From: Pseudomonadota bacterium
GTDB taxonomy: Bacteria; Myxococcota; Myxococcia; Myxococcales; Myxococcaceae
DNA: 5,953 nucleotides
Assembly: GCA_023424585.1 (NCBI GenBank)
Contig: JAFADT010000221.1
Location: 1-5,953 of the forward strand
Direction: 5' to 3'
Position numbers and translations under genes: made by a program. Of the stretch, positions 1 to 5,020 are shown piece after piece. Every line of letters begins with the position of its first letter. Positions within the stretch are counted from its first letter, which is position 1. A model generated the notes under the pieces. That model had not been told where the DNA came from. It did not search any database and worked only from the letters and a program-made list of their open reading frames with translations.

Positions 1-38
1 GCCCGGGGCCGGGCACGCCCACGCCCCCTCCAACACAA

Positions 39-118
39 TGCGTCAAATCAGGATAACGCAGCGCATCAGGCGCAATATCAATTTCGCTTATTTATCAGTT
101 ATCAAGCCTAAGCCGAAT
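39..118 (+). promoter_or_regulatory. AT-rich probable promoter region of the di-haem oxidoreductase gene
   Basis: Seen: positions 74-118 are only about 31% G+C (14 of 45 bases), whereas the flanking DNA is strongly GC-rich. The stretch holds three copies of TATCA (76-80, 93-97, 100-104) and two of ATCAGG (47-52, 65-70), the latter 18 bp apart. No convincing coding frame crosses it; the frames that do are low-quality readthrough. Inferred: it is the promoter and regulator-binding region for the gene starting at 237, leaving a leader of roughly 120-140 nt. I cannot fit a confident -35/-10 pair, so neither the sigma factor nor the start point is assigned. Confidence 0.4.
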
Positions 119-222
119 TCTCAGTCATCCCACCTTGCGACCTCCGGCCGTTCCGACTTTCTTCGGACAAGCTACGAAGTCCCCCTTTGTAGCGCTCGCC
201 GTCCCACGCCCCATCCACCCAC

Positions 223-227
223 GGGAG
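223..227 (+). promoter_or_regulatory. Ribosome binding site for the di-haem oxidoreductase
   Basis: GGGAG lies nine bases upstream of the ATG at 237. It decides the start: the frame stays open upstream to a TTG at 135, but that extension adds residues that look non-coding, and only the ATG at 237 is followed directly by a signal peptide. Confidence 0.65.
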
Positions 228-236
228 TTCGCAACC

Positions 237-2504
237 ATGAGCCGAAGCAGACTCACGGGAATCGCGCTCGCATTCCTGGCCGTCAGTTGTCTGGCGGTGC
301 AAGCCGCAGAAGCCGCCACGTATGGCGTCACGCCGTCTGGCTCATCCGCCGTCTTCTACGTCGACACGACGGACTGGGCGGACATCCACTACAAGCTCAA
401 CGACGGCGGGCAGCTGAACATCCGCATGACGGTGACGGGCGGTCGCAACCAGTACACCGTCACGGGCCTGAGCAACGGCAACACCATCGACTATTTCTTC
501 ACGTACTGGGACACGTCCTGCGGCTGTGCGCGGGACACGACCTGGACGCGCTACACGCATACGGGCACCGGCGGCGGCACGGACGCGGGCACGGGCACTC
601 CCGACGCGGGCAGCGGCGTGGACGCGGGCCCTCCGCCCAGCGGCGACGCGGGCCCGGTGGTGCCGCTGTTCACCAGCGCCACCGCGCTGGAGCCCGCCAC
701 GGTGGAGAACACCGCCACGGCCCTCATCACCCGCGTGGGCGACCGCGTCCGCGACCGCCACATGCGCGAGGACGAGTACCAGGCCTACGACCACTACCTG
801 AGGCTGTACTTCGAGAAGCGCACCCACTGGATCGAGATCGTGGACGAGGTCGCCAAGGGCGGCAGCGTCATCACGGTGAACCTGTACACGATTTATCCGT
901 ATGACTCGCCGGACTTCCGCGCGTTCTTCCGCGGCATCAACACGGTGGCCGAGTACTGGCACAACGCGGACTTCGTGAAGGTGAACGACTACAAGTACAC
1001 GTCGTCGGTGAACTTCAACGCCAAGGAGGGCCGCGCCATCCGCAACGGCGACCGGATGGAGCTGGAGATCGGCGTATTCCTCCAGGGGCCGGTGGAGGGC
1101 CGCTTCAACTACTACTCCACGGTGATGCTCTACATCGTGGGCCAGGGCGGCATCGTGCCCTTCGAGGGCCAGGGCTCGCTGCGCGACTCCTTCCCGCTGC
1201 CGGAGAAGGCCTGGGCGGGCGGCCGCGGCACGCTGCACACGCCGTTCTCCAACGAGCCGGACAACCGCTTCCTCCAGATGGCCACCAACCTGGCGCCGGT
1301 GAGCGCGCAGCCCTTCGTCGAGGGCCGCCGCCTGCACCACACGAACTTCCGCGACGGCAGCCACTCCGAGCCGGACAACCCCCTCTTCACCGCGCAGGCG
1401 AACAAGCTGGGCAACAACTACGTCAACGTGTCCTGCATCTCCTGCCACAAGCAGAACGGCCGCGGCCTGCCGCCCTCCACCACGAACACCACGCTGGACA
1501 ACTACGTGGTGAAGGTGGGCAAGGTGAACGGCAGCGCGGTGACGGCGGACCCCGCGCTGGGCTTCCGCCTGCAGCCGCGCGCGGTCAGCGGCACGCCGGA
1601 GGCGGACGTGCGCATCAGCGGCTGGACGACGACGGCGAGCGGCACGCTGCCCGGCGGGGCGACGTACCAGCTGCGCAAGCCCAGCTACAGCTTCCTCAAC
1701 GTGACGCCGACGAACTTCTCGCCGCGCATCACGCCGCAGCTCATTGGCATGGGCCTGCTGGAGGCGGTGCCGGAGTCCCAGATCGCGGGCCTCGCGGACC
1801 CCAACGACGCGAACGGCGACGGCATCTCCGGCCGCATGCAGACGGTGAAGGACCCGGAGACGGGCGTCACGCGCATGGGTCGCTTCGGCTGGAAGGCGGC
1901 GGCGGCGCGCGTGAAGCACCAGGTGGCCGAGGCGCTCAACAGCGACATGGGCGTGACGACCAGCGTGTTCAAGACGCAGGACTGCGGCTCGTCGCAGCAG
2001 GGCTGCGCGGGCACGAGCGTGGAGCTGGCCGACAGCGACCTGGACAAGCTCACCCGCTACATCGCGCTGCTGGGCGTGCCGGCGCGCCGCGACCACTCGG
2101 ACGCGACGGCGCTCCAGGGGGAGGCGGTGTTCAACAACGCGGGCTGCGCGAAGTGCCACGCGCCCACGCTGACCACCAGCCAGTACGCGGCGATGAACGA
2201 GTTCCGCAGCCAGACCATCCACCCGTACACGGACCTGCTGCTGCACGACATGGGCCCGGGCCTGGCGGACAACCTGCCGGAGGGCCAGGCCTCCGGCGCC
2301 GAGTGGCGCACGCCGCCGCTCTGGGGCATCGGCCTGACGGCGGGCGTGTCCGGCGGTGAGGCGTATCTGCACGACGGCCGCGCGCGCAACGTCACCGAGG
2401 CCATCCTCTGGCACGGCGGCGAGGGCGAGGCCGCCCGGCAGGCCTTCGTGAACCTCAGCGCCGCGGACCGCAACGCGCTCTTGAAGTTCGTGAACTCGCT
2501 GTAG
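237..2504 (+). CDS. Secreted CBM-like / di-haem oxidoreductase (DHOR, DUF1111) fusion protein
   Basis: A 755-residue exported protein starting at ATG 237. Residues 1-26 form a signal peptide with a hydrophobic core and an A-E-A cleavage site; Cys18 sits in a poor lipobox, so signal peptidase I is more likely. Residues 28-108 look like a small beta-sandwich carbohydrate-binding module of the kind attached to bacterial beta-1,3-glucanases (CBM56-like). They show W47-A-D-I-H-Y, a Y-T-V-T-G-L strand at 73-78, F-T-Y-W at 88-91 and D-T-T-W at 100-103. A DAG-rich linker covers 110-140. Residues 145 to about 390 are not assigned to a named domain. The rest matches the DHOR/COG3488 family: haem sites CISCH (400-404) and CAKCH (637-641), a D-M-G...C...C segment leading to V-P-A-R-R, W-R-T-P-P-L-W-G at 690-697, and Y-L-H-D-G-R-A at 710-716. 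Family members are putative peroxidases or electron-transfer proteins; the true substrate is unknown. Export and haem attachment would place it in the periplasm or outside the cell. The neighbouring genes give no pathway. Family call is firm; the CBM call is moderate. Confidence 0.9.
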   Translation: MSRSRLTGIALAFLAVSCLAVQAAEAATYGVTPSGSSAVFYVDTTDWADIHYKLNDGGQLNIRMTVTGGRNQYTVTGLSNGNTIDYFFTYWDTSCGCARDTTWTRYTHTGTGGGTDAGTGTPDAGSGVDAGPPPSGDAGPVVPLFTSATALEPATVENTATALITRVGDRVRDRHMREDEYQAYDHYLRLYFEKRTHWIEIVDEVAKGGSVITVNLYTIYPYDSPDFRAFFRGINTVAEYWHNADFVKVNDYKYTSSVNFNAKEGRAIRNGDRMELEIGVFLQGPVEGRFNYYSTVMLYIVGQGGIVPFEGQGSLRDSFPLPEKAWAGGRGTLHTPFSNEPDNRFLQMATNLAPVSAQPFVEGRRLHHTNFRDGSHSEPDNPLFTAQANKLGNNYVNVSCISCHKQNGRGLPPSTTNTTLDNYVVKVGKVNGSAVTADPALGFRLQPRAVSGTPEADVRISGWTTTASGTLPGGATYQLRKPSYSFLNVTPTNFSPRITPQLIGMGLLEAVPESQIAGLADPNDANGDGISGRMQTVKDPETGVTRMGRFGWKAAAARVKHQVAEALNSDMGVTTSVFKTQDCGSSQQGCAGTSVELADSDLDKLTRYIALLGVPARRDHSDATALQGEAVFNNAGCAKCHAPTLTTSQYAAMNEFRSQTIHPYTDLLLHDMGPGLADNLPEGQASGAEWRTPPLWGIGLTAGVSGGEAYLHDGRARNVTEAILWHGGEGEAARQAFVNLSAADRNALLKFVNSL
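582..653 (+). repeat. Four GACGCGGGC repeats encoding an Asp-Ala-Gly linker
   Basis: The nonamer GACGCGGGC occurs exactly at 582-590, 603-611, 621-629 and 645-653. Spacings of 21, 18 and 24 bp keep every copy in frame, each reading Asp-Ala-Gly (residues 116, 123, 129, 137). The repeats lie between the carbohydrate-binding-like module and the oxidoreductase body and are embedded in Gly, Thr, Ser and Pro, as expected for a flexible interdomain linker. Identical codon choice in all four copies suggests expansion by slippage or duplication, which is inference. Confidence 0.85.
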
Positions 2505-2523
2505 GGCGGCGGGCCGGCTTCGC

Positions 2524-2578
2524 ACACGGACGCCGGGCGGGAGGGGCCACCGTGAGCCCCTCGCGTCCGGCGTCGTGT
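2524..2578. terminator. Long inverted repeat between convergent genes, probable bidirectional terminator
   Basis: Arms 2529-2547 and 2556-2574 pair over 19 positions with one G-T wobble and one G-G mismatch, around an 8-nt loop (2548-2555). Four further pairs (2524-2527 with 2575-2578) extend the stem past a bulged G at 2528. It lies in the 78-bp gap between a plus-strand stop codon (ending 2504) and a minus-strand stop codon (starting 2583), so it could end transcription from both sides. There is no clear T-tract on either strand, so either intrinsic termination without a U-run or a stabilising 3' structure is possible. Confidence 0.75.
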
Positions 2579-2582
2579 CGTC

Positions 2583-3908
2583 TCAGGGCGCGAGGGGCGT
2601 CTCTTCGCGGCCCACGGTGCCGACGTTGCCGTCGTAGGTGTTGGCGCTCTGGGTGAGCGTGGCGTTCTTGAAGACGAAGACGCCCCAGCCGGCGCCCTGT
2701 GACACCAGTGAGTCGGTCAGGGTCAGACTCCCCCGCCCCAGGGCGCCTCCCACGGAGATGTTGGCCCGAATGCTCCCATCCCGCGTGAAGTAGTCACAGC
2801 AGAACGAGTCCGAGCCCCCATGGCTCACCTGCGTGTGGTCGAGGACGTTGTCCGGGCTCAGGGAGCGGATGGAGAGGCCCTTCCAGTATCCCGGCGTCTG
2901 CGTCCTGCCCGTGAACACGATGGGCGCCTGCGCCGTCCCGCGCGCCACCAGGGAGCCGGTCTCCGTGATGCGGAGGCCAGACTCGGCCTCGAACTGGAGG
3001 CGCACCCCCGGCTCCACCGTGAGCGCCCCCGAGTACTCCAGGGTCGTGTCCGGCACGCCGGTGGAGACCCCATAGGGCACGTCCAGCCTGCGCAGCGTCT
3101 GCGCCGTGGCCGTGTCCGCGACCGGCGCCGCCTGCAGATGGACGACGTTGTCGCCGTTGGCCTCTGGCTGGGTGGAGCTGCTTCCGGAGTAGATGCTCGC
3201 ACCGTCCAAGGCCCCCGCGACGGACAGGCTCACGACCGCGGGGGCCCCCACGTTGCCCCGGAAGAGGTTGCGCGAGAACCCCGGCAGCCGCCCCTTGTTG
3301 AAGACGAACAACCCGTTCGTGCCGCTCTTCTCCAGCGTCGCATCCACCAGCCGCACCTGGCTGATGCCTCCCAGCTGGGACCCCACCACCACTGCCCCCG
3401 CGGCATCCAGCCCGCCGCCAGCGCCATAGAAGAAGTCACAGCAGAACGGCTGCTCGCTGCCCGCGTAGGAGATGACCACGTGCTCCAGCGCGTTCTCCGG
3501 CGTGTTGGACTTGAACGCGAGCCCCTTCCAGTAGCCTGGCGTGAGGGTCTTCCCAGTGAACAGGATGGGGGCAGCCTCGGTCCCCACCGCGTGGAGGGAG
3601 CCGGTCGAAGTGACGAGCAGTCCTGCTTCGGGGCCAAAGCGGACCACGGTGCCAGGGGCGATGGTGAGCGCGTCGCGCACCTCCACGACCCCGGTCACCT
3701 CATAGGAGCACTGCTCGTCCCCCGGCGCCCAGGCCGCTGCGGAGGTCAGCGCATCGGAGATGGTCCGGACGCAGAGCCCCCCGGTGGGCGGGGCGTCGCC
3801 GGTGTCATCGTCTGGAGCGGGCTCCTCTCCGCCGCAGGCCACCAGCAGCGGGACCACCGCGAAGGGAAGGAGAAGGAGGCGGAGCAGCTCGGGTTGGATG
3901 CGCGTCAT
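2583..3908 (-). CDS. Duplicated right-handed beta-helix lipoprotein with FCCD motifs
   Basis: A 441-residue protein starting at the ATG whose first base is 3908. The frame is open further upstream, but only this start is followed by a lipoprotein signal: a Leu-rich core and lipobox L-V-A-C ending at Cys25, then an acidic Pro-rich tether (28-42). The mature part resembles parallel beta-helix proteins, with P-G-T-V-V-R-F, G-S-L-H-A-V-G-T and A-P-I-L-F-T-G turns. It consists of two related units, about 81-221 and 296-430. Each runs L-T-[IV]-x-P-G, then G-S-L, A-P-I-[LV]-F-T-G, P-G-Y-W-K-G-L, F-C-C-D (155-158 and 369-372), F-V-F, and a final G-N-V-G. The spacer 222-295 contains Q-P-E-A-N-G-D-N. 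Mature cysteines other than the lipidated one are C46, C67 and the two adjacent pairs; C46-C67 may form a disulfide. No catalytic residues of polysaccharide lyases or other enzymes are recognisable, so function is unknown; a surface-binding or structural role is inference. There is no Asp at +2 of the mature protein (it is Gly26), so outer-membrane sorting is plausible but not certain for this group. Confidence 0.88.
   Translation of the reverse strand: MTRIQPELLRLLLLPFAVVPLLVACGGEEPAPDDDTGDAPPTGGLCVRTISDALTSAAAWAPGDEQCSYEVTGVVEVRDALTIAPGTVVRFGPEAGLLVTSTGSLHAVGTEAAPILFTGKTLTPGYWKGLAFKSNTPENALEHVVISYAGSEQPFCCDFFYGAGGGLDAAGAVVVGSQLGGISQVRLVDATLEKSGTNGLFVFNKGRLPGFSRNLFRGNVGAPAVVSLSVAGALDGASIYSGSSSTQPEANGDNVVHLQAAPVADTATAQTLRRLDVPYGVSTGVPDTTLEYSGALTVEPGVRLQFEAESGLRITETGSLVARGTAQAPIVFTGRTQTPGYWKGLSIRSLSPDNVLDHTQVSHGGSDSFCCDYFTRDGSIRANISVGGALGRGSLTLTDSLVSQGAGWGVFVFKNATLTQSANTYDGNVGTVGREETPLAP
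2619..3023 (-). repeat. Second copy of the internal beta-helix duplication
   Basis: This stretch encodes residues 296-430. Landmarks matching copy 1 are L-T-V-E-P-G at 296, P-G-Y-W-K-G-L at 339-345, F-C-C-D at 369-372, F-V-F at 411-413 and G-N-V-G at 427-430. Similarity is also visible in the DNA around the P-G-Y-W-K-G-L codons (near 2880 and 3525), but the two copies have clearly diverged, so the duplication is old. Confidence 0.8.
3246..3668 (-). repeat. First copy of the internal beta-helix duplication
   Basis: This stretch encodes residues 81-221 of the lipoprotein. It aligns with residues 296-430 at an offset of about 215 residues at the start and 209 at the end, so only small indels separate the copies. 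Landmarks: L-T-I-A-P-G at 81, P-G-Y-W-K-G-L at 124-130, F-C-C-D at 155-158, F-V-F at 201-203 and G-N-V-G at 218-221. Confidence 0.8.
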
Positions 3909-3916
3909 CGTTGGAT

Positions 3917-3921
3917 TCCCC
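3917..3921 (-). promoter_or_regulatory. Ribosome binding site for the beta-helix lipoprotein
   Basis: On the minus strand GGGGA lies eight bases before the ATG at 3908. This supports the lipoprotein start over upstream in-frame alternatives, which would bury the signal peptide inside the protein. Confidence 0.6.
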
Positions 3922-4128
3922 AGGAGTGCAGGCAGCGGCAGAGGCCGGGTTCGCCCATGGGTTACGCCAGCGCTCGCGCCTATTCCCCGCAGGGGGTGGA
4001 AAACTGGAGCGCCCCGGCCACGGCGGAGGCTTCGCCAGGGACGGCGCTCCCCCGCCAAGGCGGGACCACATCCGCGGAGGCCCCCCGACACCCTGGCGTC
4101 CCGGGTGACCGCGCACGGGAGCACGGTC

Positions 4129-4143
4129 CGCATCCGGGATGCG
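4129..4143. promoter_or_regulatory. Candidate operator dyad CGCATCC-G-GGATGCG
   Basis: Seven-base arms are perfectly complementary around a single central base. It sits about 220 bp upstream of the lipoprotein start and 88 bp upstream of the gene starting at 4231, inside the divergent region. Its compact symmetry fits a homodimeric regulator site better than an RNA hairpin. No second copy was seen by eye, and no regulator is encoded in the window, so this stays tentative. Confidence 0.3.
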
Positions 4144-4219
4144 CAATGGCAGACACGCGTGGGGAGGCCTCCACTCCCAGTCTTGCGGGGCATTCCGAAG
4201 TTTCAGGTGTCCCTTTCCC

Positions 4220-4224
4220 GGAGA
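4220..4224 (+). promoter_or_regulatory. Ribosome binding site supporting the TTG start at 4231
   Basis: GGAGA lies six bases before an in-frame TTG at 4231. The other nearby candidates are GTG 4207 (preceded only by a weak GAAG) and GTG 4282 (no clear site). The ATG at 4271 is out of frame. Confidence 0.5.
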
Positions 4225-4230
4225 ACGCCC

Positions 4231-4941
4231 TTGGCGCATCGCATCGTTGCCCCGCCGCCGCTTTCCGACCATGAGCTCCAGGTGGAGGCCGTGGCCTTCC
4301 TGGATGCACGGGGACACTGGCTGACCGCCGCCGCGACGCGGCGGGTGGCCGCGGTGCGCGAGTTCTTCCGCCAGCACGCCCACCTGCGGCGCGACCTCCT
4401 CCGGGAGCGGGCCGAGGAGGAGCGCCGCGCGGGGCGCCTGGCGCTGGAGCTGTTCTCCCGCGCGGCCCAGCGCGTCCGGTGGCTGCTCACCACCGGAGAG
4501 GGCCCCACCACGCGCATCCACGGCGCGGAGGCCGGGCGCGACCTGGGCCTGCTGTTCGCCGGCACGGACTCCGGCCTGGATGGCCTGGCGTCGGAGCGGG
4601 ATCAGCGCTGGAACCTCAACCACCCGCACCCGCTCCCGCCCACCGGCTTTCGCGCCAGCCGCGTCCACGGCGGCGCCAGCCCGCGGGAGGACCCGACCCA
4701 CCACCTGGCCTTCTACGCGATGTTCGGCGCCTCCAACGAGAGCTTCCTCGAAGAGCAGTTGAACCGGCTGATGGGCACGCTCAGCGACCTGGGCCCGCCG
4801 GACGATCAACACCTGGCCTGGGACGGCATCGACCTGGGACGCCAGCTGGGCGACCCGCGCTTCGACGTGAACGCCTGGCTGTGGAAGACCGTCGGGGACC
4901 CGGGCCAGGTCCCGCGCGTCGCCGAGGCCGTCGCGAGCTGA
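4231..4941 (+). CDS. Hypothetical cytoplasmic protein, unrecognised family
   Basis: A 236-residue protein if it starts at TTG 4231, chosen for its Shine-Dalgarno match; GTG 4207 would add eight residues. I do not recognise the family. No signal peptide, membrane segment or cysteine is visible, so it is probably cytoplasmic. Residues about 36-86 are strongly helical and charged (E-F-F-R-Q, then Arg/Glu-rich through R-V-R-W-L-L) and may form a coiled-coil or helical hairpin. The remainder is mixed, with notable runs R-W-N-L-N-H-P-H-P (126-134), T-H-H-L-A-F-Y-A-M-F-G (156-166) and A-W-D-G-I-D-L-G (196-203). The His/Trp/Asp content there could suit metal or ligand binding, but no known motif confirms it. 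It is transcribed away from the lipoprotein gene and lies 79 bp upstream of a GTPase gene on the same strand. Coding status is supported by third-position G/C bias and protein-like composition that begin near this start. Confidence 0.72.
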   Translation: MAHRIVAPPPLSDHELQVEAVAFLDARGHWLTAAATRRVAAVREFFRQHAHLRRDLLRERAEEERRAGRLALELFSRAAQRVRWLLTTGEGPTTRIHGAEAGRDLGLLFAGTDSGLDGLASERDQRWNLNHPHPLPPTGFRASRVHGGASPREDPTHHLAFYAMFGASNESFLEEQLNRLMGTLSDLGPPDDQHLAWDGIDLGRQLGDPRFDVNAWLWKTVGDPGQVPRVAEAVAS

Positions 4942-4942
4942 G

Positions 4943-4970
4943 GGCGACTGCACGCTGGCGCACCGTCGCC
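4943..4970 (+). terminator. Hairpin directly after the hypothetical gene, possible terminator
   Basis: GGCGACTGC (4943-4951) pairs with GCA (4960-4962) and GTCGCC (4965-4970) across a two-base bulge, giving nine pairs and an 8-nt loop. It begins two bases after the TGA stop at 4939-4941. No T-run follows, only a TCTTC at 4976-4980. It may terminate, attenuate or stabilise transcript between this gene and the GTPase gene downstream. Confidence 0.35.
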
Positions 4971-5020
4971 GCGCATCTTCGTAGCCAGCACGCGCCCATC
5001 CGCGCGACGCTGGCCCTTCC

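Larger units (their letters stand above)
3909..4230. promoter_or_regulatory. Divergent intergenic region with several dyads
   Basis: This 322-bp gap separates the minus-strand lipoprotein gene from the plus-strand gene at 4231 and should contain both promoters. I could not fit a confident promoter on either strand. Seen dyads: perfect 8-bp arms 4006-4013 and 4043-4050 enclosing 29 nt; CCCGCC/GGCGGG arms at 4051-4056 and 4059-4064; a 15-bp dyad at 4129-4143; and a perfect 10-bp palindrome at 4163-4172. Frames staying open across the region are explained by GC bias. In DNA this GC-rich some dyads occur by chance. Confidence 0.4.

Noticed and set aside
1..14. Near-palindrome GCCCGG-GG-CCGGGC at the left edge, possibly the tail of an upstream terminator
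   Set aside because: The arms are short, pure G/C and at the window edge, so neither the full structure nor an upstream gene can be seen.
135..236. N-terminal extension of the oxidoreductase from TTG 135
   Set aside because: It would put the signal peptide internally; ATG 237 has a GGGAG site at proper spacing.
284..290. Possible lipobox at Cys18 of the di-haem oxidoreductase
   Set aside because: The residues before it (A-V-S) are a poor match to the L-[AS]-[GA]-C pattern, and a normal A-E-A signal peptidase I site follows a few residues later.
342..2525. A 727-codon open frame on the minus strand opposite the di-haem oxidoreductase
   Set aside because: Its translation is dominated by Arg, Ala, Val and His runs with no domain, and the plus strand clearly encodes a recognisable protein. 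It is a product of G/C third-position bias.
4232..4250. A TGGC...TTGC pair resembling a sigma-54 promoter
   Set aside because: The two elements start 15 bp apart rather than the required 11, and they lie inside the coding start of the hypothetical gene.
2820..4274. A 484-codon plus-strand open frame opposite the beta-helix lipoprotein
   Set aside because: Composition is low-complexity Arg/Gly/Pro/His with no motif, while the minus strand shows a lipoprotein signal and duplicated beta-helix motifs.
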